Below, piece by piece: positions 26,107 to 35,206 of a DNA stretch of 64,000 nt. The position numbers and the translations under genes are program-made. Source of the stretch: a bacterium (lineage in GTDB: Bacteria > Bacillota > Sulfobacillia > UBA995); assembly GCA_031082145.1 (NCBI GenBank), contig JAVHLP010000001.1, positions 211,249 to 275,248 of the forward strand, read 5' to 3'. Every line of letters starts with the position of its first letter. Positions within the stretch are counted from its first letter, which is position 1. The notes under the pieces are model-generated. The model was not told the origin of the DNA. It worked only from the letters and a program-made list of their open reading frames with translations, and did not search any database.

Positions 26107-26369
26107 TACGAGCCCTCCGTTGCTCCCGCCGGAATCAGCTCGCTCGCTACAATAGACCCGATCCCTTTGCGGCGATGTTGTTCTGGAATGAAGAAGTCAT
26201 GGACTTGCGCAAACGCACGATCTTCTGCAATGGCGAACATGGTGAAACCTACCCGATCGCCATTGCGAATGGCCCAATAGGGATGGCTATTCTCTCCTTC
26301 CCAAGAGAATCTGCTGCGGAAGTGTTGATCGCGTTCACTCACGCTGCGAACAACAGGCGAACGTGGCAT
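26106..26369 (-). pseudogene. Truncated GNAT acetyltransferase
   Basis: An 87-residue frame with the acetyl-CoA-binding motif in VHDFFIPEQHRRKGIGSIV (RRxGxG) and a preceding beta strand (RVGFTMFAIAEDRAFAQV). It lacks the C-terminal strands that normally follow this motif and ends abruptly at SELIPAGATEGS. No clear ribosome site precedes the ATG. It is probably a broken gene, translated ahead of the kinase fragment if at all. Confidence 0.5.
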
Positions 26370-26472
26370 TAGCTCGCGCCATTACTCCTCTACCCTCGAG
26401 CGGAATGCCTCGATATCCACGAGGGCAACCCTCTCAAGAGTGGCCTTCATGAGGCCCTTTCACCCACAACAT

Positions 26473-26538
26473 GGCGCCTAACGCCTACGGCGTCAGCCGC
26501 GACCGCAGCGAGTCCGCTGGGCGCCGGGGTTATGTTTC
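26473..26538 (-). other. attC-like recombination site after the cyclase gene
   Basis: Reading the minus strand, the cyclase stop TAA is embedded in ACATAAC (RYYYAAC with one mismatch), and the element ends in GTTAGGC, a perfect GTTRRRY, next to GGCGCC. Between them, CAGC...GCTG and GAC...GTC arms could form the central stem with unpaired bases. This size and layout (about 60 bases, stop codon inside the first box) are those of integron cassette attC sites. No integrase is in the window, and it may be coincidence. Confidence 0.4.
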
Positions 26539-27189
26539 GATGACGGCATAGGCGCGCACCGGAAACGTACCGAAACGGCACACCTTGACCGGTACGGAGT
26601 GAAGCTTGAACCCCGATTCCGGAAGGTTCTCCAGGTTACACATGTGCTCGATGATGGGGATGTCCGCCCCCAGTAGAATCGAATGGACAGGCCGATGTCC
26701 GTCGGAGGTATCATCGATATTCAAGGAATCAATGCCCACCAAGGAAACGCCGGCCGCCTTGAGCCACTCAGCTGCCTCCGCCGTGAGAAAGGGATGGCCA
26801 TCAAAATACTGTTCTGACCCCCAATGCCTGGCCCAACCAGTGTGGACCAACACAGCCTTACCTCGAACCTCAGCTCCCGCAAACACTTCTGGCCCGATGG
26901 CTCGTCTGGCTGGATTCGCGCGAAAAACCACTCCATTCACGTGTGCGATAGTTTCGAGAGACAGCTCGGAGAGGTCGTTGCCATCCGCGTACCGATGAAA
27001 AGGTGAGTCAATGTAAGTCCCCGTATTGGCCACCATTTCGATCTTCCCAATGTGGAAGGTCGTCCCCTCAGCGTAGTACGGCTTGGAAGCCTCCCTGCTG
27101 AGAGAATCGCAGATGATAGGCGCAGGCAGCCCTTTATACGTGATCATCCCGTGCTCTACGTTGTGGCTTAGGTCGACAAACCTGGTCAC
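26530..27189 (-). CDS. Cyclase family protein (kynurenine formamidase-like)
   Basis: A 219-residue metal-dependent hydrolase of the cyclase/formamidase superfamily. The metal-binding motif is NTGTYIDSPFHRYADG (family form HxGTHxDxPxH; here the first His is Asn and the second is Tyr, which is unusual). LVHTGWARHW, LVGIDSLNIDD and a C-terminal HSVPVKVCRFGTFPVRAYAVIE are also typical. Base composition is visibly less GC-rich than the flanking genes, and an attC-like site follows the stop, suggesting transfer. The substrate is unknown. Confidence 0.82.
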   Translation of the reverse strand: MTRFVDLSHNVEHGMITYKGLPAPIICDSLSREASKPYYAEGTTFHIGKIEMVANTGTYIDSPFHRYADGNDLSELSLETIAHVNGVVFRANPARRAIGPEVFAGAEVRGKAVLVHTGWARHWGSEQYFDGHPFLTAEAAEWLKAAGVSLVGIDSLNIDDTSDGHRPVHSILLGADIPIIEHMCNLENLPESGFKLHSVPVKVCRFGTFPVRAYAVIET

Positions 27190-27694
27190 GGAATTGCACG
27201 CCTACCTTTCGAAACATACCGGATTGCGGCTAAGCGGACGATACGAGGCCACCACAGCAAACCTTACAGGACCACCGTGTCCATTTGCCCCCACCCCCGT
27301 CGAATCCTGCCAGTTCCAGGTTGCCGTCAACGCCGCGCCTTGTAACTCGCGCCACGGAGTCGCAGTGTCAAGCCTCACCTGCCTACCGGCCTCTTCCACA
27401 GCCGGAGTCGGGGAAGACGTTGCTCTGGATTCTGGCGGAGGAATCCGGCGGGTCCGGCTCACGGCTCAATGTCATCAGAGGGTCTGAGCACATCCTGAAA
27501 GCATACCGGTTGGTTGAGGCTGACCTGGAGATAACAGCTGAAAGCGCAGGTGACTACATGTTATCGGTTCGATCAGGATGCCGCGAAGGAAACCGTGGGT
27601 GAAGAAATCCGTATACTCTAGCATCAGACTTACAGGGTGACAGCGCTTCTGTCCGCCCACACCTCAGAAGAGGAATCCCCAGAGGAGGAACCCC
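27190..27694. other. Noncoding stretch, nothing recognised
   Basis: About 500 bases with only short overlapping frames (for example 27202-27462 minus and 27285-27602 plus) that show no family motif and no good ribosome site. I see no repeat, terminator or RNA signature. It may contain the cyclase promoter, which I could not locate with confidence. Confidence 0.5.
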
Positions 27695-27724
27695 TTGACA
27701 GAGTGAGGATCCGCCGTCTAGAAT
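27695..27724 (+). promoter_or_regulatory. Promoter of the ABC exporter operon
   Basis: TTGACA (27695-27700, perfect -35), an 18-base spacer and TAGAAT (27719-27724). Transcription would begin near 27731, about 60 bases before the ABC ATPase start. Confidence 0.8.
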
Positions 27725-27790
27725 TAACCCCGGGACTGAGCAATATCAAGTCGTCCCTTAAGGATGTTCAGGACCGGGGAGGTAGCTCTG

Positions 27791-28795
27791 TTGTCTGAGA
27801 GCGCAGTCCGGATGGCGACAACCTGCACCCCTGTCCCCTCGACCCCACTCACGATCGAGGGACTGCGCAAGGTCTACCGGCCCGGCACGCCCCGCCAGGT
27901 GGTAGCCGTTGACGGTGTCGACCTCACCGTGGGCCAGGGCACTGTGCTCGGGCTGCTAGGGCCCAACGGCGCCGGCAAGACCACCATTATCAAGTGCGCA
28001 CTGGGGTTGATCCGGCCGACGGCGGGGGCGGTTCGCATCGGGGGTTACGACGTCTGGAGGCAGCCGTCGCAAGCTCGGCAACTGGTGGGGGCAGTGCTCG
28101 AGGGAAGCCGCAACGTGTACTGGCGGTTGACCGTGCTGGAGAACCTGCGCTTCTTCGCCTCGCTGCATGGCTTCAGCTGGAGAGACTCCCGGCCCTGGGC
28201 GGAGCACCTGCTTGACCGTCTGAGCCTGGGCGAGCGGCGGTCGACGGTCGTCAACGAACTCTCCCGGGGCATGCAGCAGAAGGTGGCCGTGGCCTGCGCC
28301 CTCGTTCGCCGCTCCCCGCTCCTGCTGCTGGACGAGCCCACCCTTGGTCTCGACGTGGAGACGGCTCGTCAGTTGGAGCAGGTCCTCACGGCCATCGCCC
28401 GCGAGGAGGGCAGCACGGTGATCCTGTCCAGCCACCAGATGGACCTGGTGGAGAGAGTCTGCGACCGGGTGGCGATCATCCGCCAGGGGCGCCTGGTGGT
28501 GGACGACACGGTGCGCAATCTGCTCAAGCTCTTTGAGGCACGATCCTATCGCTTTGCGATGGAGACTCCCCTGCAGCCTGAGCAGCGGGAAGCACTGGAG
28601 GAAGCGTTCCCGCGGGCCACGGCCGAACAGGACGGAGCCGGCTTTGTCCTCGTGGCTACCGCTGCCCGGGACTTCTACCGATTGATGGACTTCTTGCGGG
28701 ACCGGGATCTGCGGGTGGCCCGGATCGACCGGCAGGACCCGGACCTGGGGGACATCTTCTTGCGCATCGTAAAGGAGAAGCAGGACAATGACTGA
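27791..28795 (+). CDS. ABC transporter ATP-binding protein
   Basis: A 334-residue ATPase of the ABC-2 exporter (DrrA/CcmA) type. Walker A is GPNGAGKTT, the signature is LSRGMQQ, Walker B is LLLLDEPTLGLD, and SSHQMD holds the switch His. The C-terminal about 100 residues form the DrrA-type extra domain. A TTG at 27791 is preferred over the ORF-track ATG because GGGGAGG lies 8 bases before it. It overlaps the permease gene by 8 bases. The substrate is unknown. Confidence 0.93.
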   Translation: MSESAVRMATTCTPVPSTPLTIEGLRKVYRPGTPRQVVAVDGVDLTVGQGTVLGLLGPNGAGKTTIIKCALGLIRPTAGAVRIGGYDVWRQPSQARQLVGAVLEGSRNVYWRLTVLENLRFFASLHGFSWRDSRPWAEHLLDRLSLGERRSTVVNELSRGMQQKVAVACALVRRSPLLLLDEPTLGLDVETARQLEQVLTAIAREEGSTVILSSHQMDLVERVCDRVAIIRQGRLVVDDTVRNLLKLFEARSYRFAMETPLQPEQREALEEAFPRATAEQDGAGFVLVATAARDFYRLMDFLRDRDLRVARIDRQDPDLGDIFLRIVKEKQDND

Positions 28796-29579
28796 GTCGA
28801 GGCGCAGCCGCGCCGCCGTTGTCGGGGGAGTAGCCTGGTTGGTGCTGATCGAGTACCGGCGCTATGTGTTCAACATGGTGTCGGCGGCGATCACCATGAC
28901 CCTGATGTTCGGCGTCCTCCTGGGGGGCATGCAGGGGCTAGCGGCGGTGGAAGGTATTACCCTGGGCACCAGCCTCGAGAGTGCGGTCGTGGGCCTGCTC
29001 GTTTGGACGCTGGCCCTACTCTCTTACCAGTCCTGGTCTTACGGGATCGTCCGGGAGGCACAGACCGGAACCCTGGAGCAGTTGTACCTGACGCCCTGGG
29101 GCTTTCATTGGGTTGCCCTCGGGCGGCTGCTGGGAGATCTGATCTTGCCCCTCATGTTCGCCGTCCTGAGCCTCGTTGTTGGCTTCCTCTTCACCCGACG
29201 GCCGCTGCACATCGATGTGTTCACCCTGATCCCGATCTGCCTGGCGACCATCCTTCAGGCCTGGGGTATTGGCCTGATACTGGGTGGGCTGGCCCTCATC
29301 TTCAAGCGGGTGGAGGCTTCCTTCCAGATCGTCCAGTTCGTCTTCATCGGCCTGATCGGCCTGGCCGGTTTCGGGCGCCTGCCGGCTGTGTTTGCCCTTC
29401 CCCTGGTGCTCAGTGCCCGCGTAGCCCAACGTAGTCTGGTCGGCGGCATCTCGCTCTGGCAACAGCCGGAAGCGCCCTGGCTGGCTGCCGTCACCGCGCT
29501 CTGGCTCGTAATCGGGGCTCTGGTCTACCGGCGTCTGGAGCGGATAGCCGTCACGCAGGGCAAGCTCGGTCAGTACTGA
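28788..29579 (+). CDS. ABC-2 type transporter permease
   Basis: A 263-residue membrane protein with about six helices and the ABC-2 pattern, including the amphipathic REAQTGTLEQLYLTPWG segment conserved in such permeases. It is translated from an ATG inside the ATPase gene's 3' end and would form the membrane half of the exporter. Confidence 0.9.
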   Translation: MTESRRSRAAVVGGVAWLVLIEYRRYVFNMVSAAITMTLMFGVLLGGMQGLAAVEGITLGTSLESAVVGLLVWTLALLSYQSWSYGIVREAQTGTLEQLYLTPWGFHWVALGRLLGDLILPLMFAVLSLVVGFLFTRRPLHIDVFTLIPICLATILQAWGIGLILGGLALIFKRVEASFQIVQFVFIGLIGLAGFGRLPAVFALPLVLSARVAQRSLVGGISLWQQPEAPWLAAVTALWLVIGALVYRRLERIAVTQGKLGQY

Positions 29580-29610
29580 GGCCGGTCGCTACCGGAGGGA
29601 AGACGGATAG

Positions 29611-30810
29611 TCAAGCCGTGACTCTGGTCTCTACATGGCGGAAAGCCATGTAGAACCAGAGGCCCGACCCCACGTAGAAGAGCATCGACACCACAAAGGG
29701 GGCGGCATATAGCCCCCGGGCCAGGAGTTCGCCGCCCGCGGCAGCTCCCACCGCCCAGCCTACGAACCAGGTCATGCCGAACAGGCTGGAGGCAGTAGCC
29801 CGTTCCCCTCCGCTCAGGAGCCCCTGGCGGAAGCTGTCCAGGAGCGGCCCGATGGCGAACATGAGCATTCCCCGAACCCAAAAAGTAGCGGTGAACCAGT
29901 AGGGGTCGGGAGCCCATCCCATGAGCATGAGGAATACGATCGAGAGACCCCACCCGGCGGTGACCGTGTTGACGGTTCCCCGGCGCTCCGAGAGCAAGGG
30001 GGCGAGGATGACGGCCAGCAGCATGAGGATGCTCTGTACACTGAAGATCCACCCGATACTGGCGGGGTCAAGGCCGTACCGCACCCGGTAGATCACGTTG
30101 AAGAAGGGGATGAACAGGCCCGCCCCTGTGCCTAACAGCAGATTGGATCCGGCGGAGTGCAGCACCACCGGCCAGTGGACGATCCTCCCGAGCTCGCCCC
30201 GGCGGGTACCGTCCTCTGCCGTCGCGTCCCGCAAGCGGAGCCGCCCGCCGGCCGCCAGTAGCAGGACACATGCCCCCAGCAAGAGAGCGTACCGGTAGCC
30301 TGCGGCCCCGCCCCCGAGAAGGGAAGGCAAGAAGCCTCCTCCCAGTTGCCCGAAGGTGGCCAACAAGAGGTAGACTACGGACATCAGGGTAAAGGCGTAG
30401 GCGCGAACATGGGGCCCGGCGTGTTCGCTGATGAAGGCCGGGACGGCCACCGTTAGCAGCGCGGCGGAGACTCCTCCGATGGCCGCTCCCAGGTAGAGAA
30501 ACGGTTCGCTGGGAGCCAGGGCGATCGCCACGGTGCCTGCCGCTGAGAGGGCTACTCCCAGCCAGAGAGCCGCCCGCCGGGAATGCCGGTCCACCATCAC
30601 CCCCAGGGGCAGGGCAGTTCCGGCCATGACCAGGGCACCGATGGACACCAGCAGGCCGACCGTGCGCTCGCCATACCCGGCTCGCAGAACGTACAGGTTG
30701 GTGAGGAGATCGGTAATGCCCCAGCCGAAGGCGGCGGCGCCGGTGGTCAGGATCAGCAGCCTGATATCGCGGTTCAGGTCGGAGAACGCCTCCTGATAGC
30801 GGCTGAGCAC
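29611..30810 (-). CDS. MFS transporter
   Basis: About 399 residues with twelve predicted helices and the MFS loop motif GVMVDRHSRRAALWLG between helices 2 and 3. Its role is probably efflux of small molecules. The GTG at 30810 is preferred over 30816 because GGAGG is then 8 rather than 2 bases away. It converges on the ABC permease; the 31 bases between them hold only a weak CCGGT/ACCGG hairpin. Confidence 0.9.
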   Translation of the reverse strand: MLSRYQEAFSDLNRDIRLLILTTGAAAFGWGITDLLTNLYVLRAGYGERTVGLLVSIGALVMAGTALPLGVMVDRHSRRAALWLGVALSAAGTVAIALAPSEPFLYLGAAIGGVSAALLTVAVPAFISEHAGPHVRAYAFTLMSVVYLLLATFGQLGGGFLPSLLGGGAAGYRYALLLGACVLLLAAGGRLRLRDATAEDGTRRGELGRIVHWPVVLHSAGSNLLLGTGAGLFIPFFNVIYRVRYGLDPASIGWIFSVQSILMLLAVILAPLLSERRGTVNTVTAGWGLSIVFLMLMGWAPDPYWFTATFWVRGMLMFAIGPLLDSFRQGLLSGGERATASSLFGMTWFVGWAVGAAAGGELLARGLYAAPFVVSMLFYVGSGLWFYMAFRHVETRVTA

Positions 30811-30854
30811 AGTCACATCCTCCGTAAGCCGTGATGGCAGCGCTGGTACACCCG

Positions 30855-31646
30855 CTAGGACCGCGGGGACTTGCCGTAGCGGCCAATGAGAACCCGGTCG
30901 GCCAGTCCCGGAGCCAATCGGGCCACCATGACCAGGAGACGGTCCGAGCGGCGGATGAAGACATCCTGCCGTTCAGCTTCAGCCGCCCGGGCCACCACCT
31001 CCGCCACCTGCTCCGGCGAGACCCGGGAGGCCCGGGCGCGGTCGGGGTAGCCATCGCCGAGCGCGTTGCGGCGGAAGTCCGTGTCCACCGAGCCGGGATA
31101 CACCAGCATGACCCTGACACCGCGCCCGGCCAGTTCCGCCCGCAGGCAGCGGAACAAGGCTATACCGGCGTGCTTGCTGGCCGAGTAGCCTCCCAGAAAG
31201 GGAACCGGCAAGATGCCGGCCAGCGAGGAGATGCTGATGACAAGGCCCCCTCCCTGCTGCCTGAGGTAGGGCAGCACCGCCTGCACGCAGTGCAACGGTC
31301 CCAGCAAGTTCACGGCGAGGGCCCGGGTAAAGTCAGCCGGGTTCATATCCTGGACCCCGGCTCTCAGCCCGACCCCGGCATTGTTGACGAGGACATCGAT
31401 CCCGCCCAGGGCCAGGGCAGCCGTCCGCACCATGTCCCGCACCGACCCCTCCTCGGCCACGTCGGTGGGAACGGCTACCGCTTCACCGCCCCTGGTCCGG
31501 ACCTCGCGGGCCACCGCCTCCAAGTCGGCGCCGGAACGGGCGGCCAGCACCAGCCGGCCCCCCCTTCCCGCCAGGTTCAGGGCCAGGCTACGGCCAATCC
31601 CACGGGAGGCGCCGGTGATAACGATCCGCCGGCCGTTCCAGTCCAC
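30855..31646 (-). CDS. Short-chain dehydrogenase/reductase
   Basis: A 263-residue classical SDR with the cofactor motif TGASRGIG, the NNAG motif, catalytic Ser in ISISSLAG and the YSASK catalytic Tyr/Lys. The GTG start follows GGAGGAGAG. Cofactor and substrate are not determinable. It lies between the MFS and MATE genes on the same strand. Confidence 0.93.
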   Translation of the reverse strand: MDWNGRRIVITGASRGIGRSLALNLAGRGGRLVLAARSGADLEAVAREVRTRGGEAVAVPTDVAEEGSVRDMVRTAALALGGIDVLVNNAGVGLRAGVQDMNPADFTRALAVNLLGPLHCVQAVLPYLRQQGGGLVISISSLAGILPVPFLGGYSASKHAGIALFRCLRAELAGRGVRVMLVYPGSVDTDFRRNALGDGYPDRARASRVSPEQVAEVVARAAEAERQDVFIRRSDRLLVMVARLAPGLADRVLIGRYGKSPRS

Positions 31647-31704
31647 GATGCTCTCCTCCTCCGGCGACGGTCTACGCCGCCCCCGGCGCCTTTCCCTGCT
31701 CGGC

Positions 31705-33114
31705 CTAGAGCTCGATCCGCCTCCAGCGCCCGCGGGCGAACAGCCAAGCCATGATGGCGGCCCGGGTGGCCGAGTCGACGACTATCGCCAGCCAGGCTCC
31801 TGGTGCGCCCCAACCCAGCCCGGACATGAACAAATAGGTGAGGCTCAACCGAACGCCCCACATGCTCAAGGCCGTGGCTGCCATTACCGAGGCGGTGTCT
31901 CCGGCCCCCCGCAAGCCCCCCGAGAGGGCGAAAGCCACGGCCACGAACGGCTGCGCCACCCCCATCAGCCGCAACAGGGTGGTCGCGAGGGGCCTGAGCT
32001 CGGACCCTGGCGCGTACAGGGCCAGCCAGAGGCCGGGGGCCAACACGAACAGCAAGCCCATGAAACCCATGAAGAACAAGGCCAGGCGCACGCATTCCCA
32101 GCCAGCCCGCTCGGCAGCGTCCGGCCGGCCATGTCCGAGGAACTGGCCCACCAGGGTAGCCGCGCTGACGGCCACCCCAATGGCCGGCATGTATGAGAGC
32201 TCCTCTATGTTCTGGGAAAGGGTCGCCGCGGCCAAGGCCACGGTGCCTTGGCCGGCCACCATCCTGAGGTGGAAGAGCATGGCCAAGCTCATCAGCACCC
32301 GCTCCAGGGTAGCGGGGCCACCGATCCGGATCACCCGCAGGAAGACGTCTGGCTCGAAGCGGAGCAGGCGGGGCGGCGGGAGGATTACCAGGCGACGGCC
32401 AAGGAGCAGGCCCAGAAGAACAAGGGCCGCCACGACGCGGGCCACGCTGGTGGCTATGCCTGCGCCTTGCACTCCCAGGGCAGGGAACCCGAAGTGGCCA
32501 AAGATGAGGGTGTAGTTGAGGAGCACGTTCAGGAAGTTGGCCAGCAGGTTCACCCGCATGGAGGTCATGGTGTCGCCCGCCCCCCGGAGGGCGGCGGTGA
32601 TCACGATCGACGTATACATGAAGGCCATACCCCAGGCCAACGGACGGAGGTAGGCGACGCCGAGCGGCAGCACGTCGGGGGCCGCTCCCATGAAAGCCTG
32701 TATCCGCGGAGCGAGCGCGTAGAAGAGAGCGGCGAGGCCCGAGGCCAGGATCGCCGTGGCCATAAGGGCCTGATGGGCGATCCGGTTGGCGAACCCGGGG
32801 TCCTTGCGGCCCATCGACCGCGCGACCAGAGCCGTGGTACCCGCGCCAAGGCCCAGGAAGATGGAGAGGGCAAAGAACATGGGGCGGAAGGACAGGCCCA
32901 CGGCGGCGATGGCGTTGTGACCCAGGCGGGCGACCATCATCATGTCGACAACCTGGGTCAAGGTGCCGAGCAACATCTCCGCCGCCACCGGCCAAGCCAA
33001 CTGGAGAATGGTCCGCCGCAGCCGGCCGGTATCGGGCGCCAACTCCTCCAGGGGCAGCCGGCCCCGGACGGCCGGTTCGGAAGCCTGCCGGAGCAGGCCG
33101 GATCTATCGGTCAT
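31705..33114 (-). CDS. MATE family efflux transporter
   Basis: A 469-residue protein with twelve helices in two homologous halves, each with the MATE pattern (AWPVAAEMLLGTLTQVVDMMMVARLG; then IGGPATLERVLMSLAMLFHLRMV) and the repeated ALRGAGDT / GLRGAGDT motifs. It probably exports drugs or metabolites using Na+ or H+. The ATG is preceded by GGGAGAG. Confidence 0.94.
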   Translation of the reverse strand: MTDRSGLLRQASEPAVRGRLPLEELAPDTGRLRRTILQLAWPVAAEMLLGTLTQVVDMMMVARLGHNAIAAVGLSFRPMFFALSIFLGLGAGTTALVARSMGRKDPGFANRIAHQALMATAILASGLAALFYALAPRIQAFMGAAPDVLPLGVAYLRPLAWGMAFMYTSIVITAALRGAGDTMTSMRVNLLANFLNVLLNYTLIFGHFGFPALGVQGAGIATSVARVVAALVLLGLLLGRRLVILPPPRLLRFEPDVFLRVIRIGGPATLERVLMSLAMLFHLRMVAGQGTVALAAATLSQNIEELSYMPAIGVAVSAATLVGQFLGHGRPDAAERAGWECVRLALFFMGFMGLLFVLAPGLWLALYAPGSELRPLATTLLRLMGVAQPFVAVAFALSGGLRGAGDTASVMAATALSMWGVRLSLTYLFMSGLGWGAPGAWLAIVVDSATRAAIMAWLFARGRWRRIEL

Positions 33115-33170
33115 GCTCTCCCTTATTCCCCTGGCGAGGAGCAGTCCCCTTCTGGCCGCAGGGCGGGCAG

Positions 33171-35132
33171 TCAGGAGGACTGCCGGATGGCCTCCACCGC
33201 CTCCGGGTTCTCCAGGGCGGAGGTATCCCCCAACTCCCGCTCGCCAAGGTAGACGCGTTTCACCAGCCTCCTGAGGATCTTGGCGTTGCGCGTACGGGGC
33301 AGTTGGGTGACGAAGCGGATCGCCTCCGGCCGGAGAGCCCGGCCCATCTGGCTAACCACCAGGTCCACCAGGCTCTGCCGCAGGTCCTCGCCGGGCTGGT
33401 GGCCCGGACGCAGCGCGACAAACCCGACGATGGACTGGCCCTTGACCTCATGCGGGATCCCAATGGCGGCCGCCTCGCCGACAGCCGGGTGGCTGACAAG
33501 CACAGACTCCACCTCCGCCGGTCCGACCCGCTTCCCGGCGACCATGATGGTATCGTCGGACCGGCCCTGGATGAACCAGAAGCCGTCCTCGTCGATCAGA
33601 GCCCAGTCTCCGTGCACCCAGACACCGGGCCACCGGTTCCAGTAGGTCTCCCGGTAGCGCTCGGGGTCCCGCCAGAACCCCCGGGTCATGCCCGGCCAGG
33701 GTTTCCGCACCACCAGCTCGCCGACCCGGCCGCGGACGGGTCGACCTTCCTCGTCGACGACGTCGGCAGCCATCCCCAGCACAGGCCCTGCGAAGGAGCA
33801 CGGCTTGATGGGGGCGACAGTGTAACAACCTACAATGCCGCCGGACACCTCGGTGCCCCCCGAGTAGTTGATGATGGGGCAGCGTCCGCCGCCGATGTGG
33901 AGAAACGCCCAGAGCCAGGGGTCGGGATTCCAGGGCTCACCCGTCGACCCCAGGACACGCAGGCTCGACAGATCGCGGGACCTCACCGGTCCCTCACCGT
34001 GAGCCATTATGGCCCGGACGAAGGTGGGAGAGATCCCCAGGGTCGTCACCCGGTGCCGCTCAACCAGCGCCCACAGACGATCAACATTGGGGTAGTCGGG
34101 GCTGCCGTCGTAGATCAGGAAGGTGCTACCCAGGGTGAGCGCCCCGAAGATCTCCCAGGGGCCCATCATCCAGCCCAGGTCGGTTAGCCAGAACATCACG
34201 TCGGAGGACCTGAGGTCGAAGCAGTAAGCCATGTCCAGCGTGGACTTGAGTGGAAACCCCGCGTGAACGTGCAGCGCCCCCTTGGGGCGGCCGGTCGTCC
34301 CCGAGGTGTAGATGATCATGAACGGGTCGTCGGCCTCCATGACCGCCGTGGGCACCCGGGGAGCGTGGGTTCGAGTCGCCACGTGCCACCACACATCGCG
34401 GTGCGGCCGCCAGTCAATGGGACATCCCGCCCGCCTCACCACCAGTATCCGCTCAACGCTGGGAGCCATATCGGCGGCTTGGTCGGCAATCAGCTTGGTG
34501 GGCACGAGCGACCCCCGGCGGAAGAACCCGTCGCTGGTAATCAGTAACCTGGCCTCGCAGTCGTTCAGCCGGGAGGCCACGGCCGGCGCGGCGTAGCCGG
34601 AGAAGATCGGGGTGAAGATCGCCCCCAGCTTGGCACAGGCCAGTACGGCGACAACCGTCTCGGGGACCATGGGCATGAAGATACCCACCCGGTCGCCTCG
34701 GGAGATCCCCAGGGCCTGCAGTGCCGTCGCGGCCAGCTCAACCTCCTCGCCGAGTTCGCGGTAAGTGAGTCGCCGGATCGCCCCCTCCTCGCCTTCCCAG
34801 ATGACTGCCACCTGGTTCCGGCGCGGAGTCTTCAGGTGCCGGTCGAGACAATTGTGGACCAGGTTCAGCTGCCCGCCAGCGAACCAACGGGCGTCGGCCA
34901 CGCCGCCGGAGAGATCCAAGATGTCCCGGTAAGCCTGGTACCACTCCACCCCCAGGTCGCGGAAAGCCTCGTCGTGGAAACCCTCCACGTCTTCCATCGA
35001 CCAGGCCAGGAGCTCCTCGAAGGAGGCAAAGCCCTTGCGGTCCATCAGCCGCTGGGCATGGCTAGCCTCCCGGTAAGCGGGTGTAGGTTCCCAGGCTACC
35101 AGGGCACTCCTCTCGGGCTCGGGCACGACCAT
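33171..35132 (-). CDS. AMP-dependent acyl/acetyl-CoA synthetase-like ligase
   Basis: About 653 residues of the adenylate-forming family. The P-loop-like motif is IIYTSGTTGRPKGALH, followed by GSTGEPWNPD, the A5-like NYSGGTE, and WVHGDWALIDEDGFWFIQGRSDD. The C-terminal lysine lies in RTRNAKILRRLVKR. It activates a carboxylate (acetate or another short acid) to acyl-CoA. The ORF-track start at 35315 overlaps the HAD gene; ATG at 35132 (or GTG at 35126, with GAGG 8 bases before it) is more likely. A sirtuin gene is in the same operon, and such enzymes are classically regulated by lysine acetylation. Confidence 0.9.
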   Translation of the reverse strand: MVVPEPERSALVAWEPTPAYREASHAQRLMDRKGFASFEELLAWSMEDVEGFHDEAFRDLGVEWYQAYRDILDLSGGVADARWFAGGQLNLVHNCLDRHLKTPRRNQVAVIWEGEEGAIRRLTYRELGEEVELAATALQALGISRGDRVGIFMPMVPETVVAVLACAKLGAIFTPIFSGYAAPAVASRLNDCEARLLITSDGFFRRGSLVPTKLIADQAADMAPSVERILVVRRAGCPIDWRPHRDVWWHVATRTHAPRVPTAVMEADDPFMIIYTSGTTGRPKGALHVHAGFPLKSTLDMAYCFDLRSSDVMFWLTDLGWMMGPWEIFGALTLGSTFLIYDGSPDYPNVDRLWALVERHRVTTLGISPTFVRAIMAHGEGPVRSRDLSSLRVLGSTGEPWNPDPWLWAFLHIGGGRCPIINYSGGTEVSGGIVGCYTVAPIKPCSFAGPVLGMAADVVDEEGRPVRGRVGELVVRKPWPGMTRGFWRDPERYRETYWNRWPGVWVHGDWALIDEDGFWFIQGRSDDTIMVAGKRVGPAEVESVLVSHPAVGEAAAIGIPHEVKGQSIVGFVALRPGHQPGEDLRQSLVDLVVSQMGRALRPEAIRFVTQLPRTRNAKILRRLVKRVYLGERELGDTSALENPEAVEAIRQSS

Positions 35133-35206
35133 CACCTCGCCACCGGAGTTTCGCCGGGCTTCCCGCCTCTCCCTGCCGGTGTCGGAACATTCCCTGACCT
35201 CGTTGG

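Noticed and set aside
27202-27660. Small ORFs between the cyclase and ABC genes
   Set aside because: They overlap on both strands with no ribosome site, family motif or consistent codon use.
29580-29610. Bidirectional terminator between the ABC permease and MFS genes
   Set aside because: The CCGGT/ACCGG stem is only 5 base pairs and has no U-run on either strand.
31577-32995. 472-residue minus-strand ORF
   Set aside because: Out-of-frame shadow of the MATE and SDR genes; Arg/Gly/Pro-rich with no domains.
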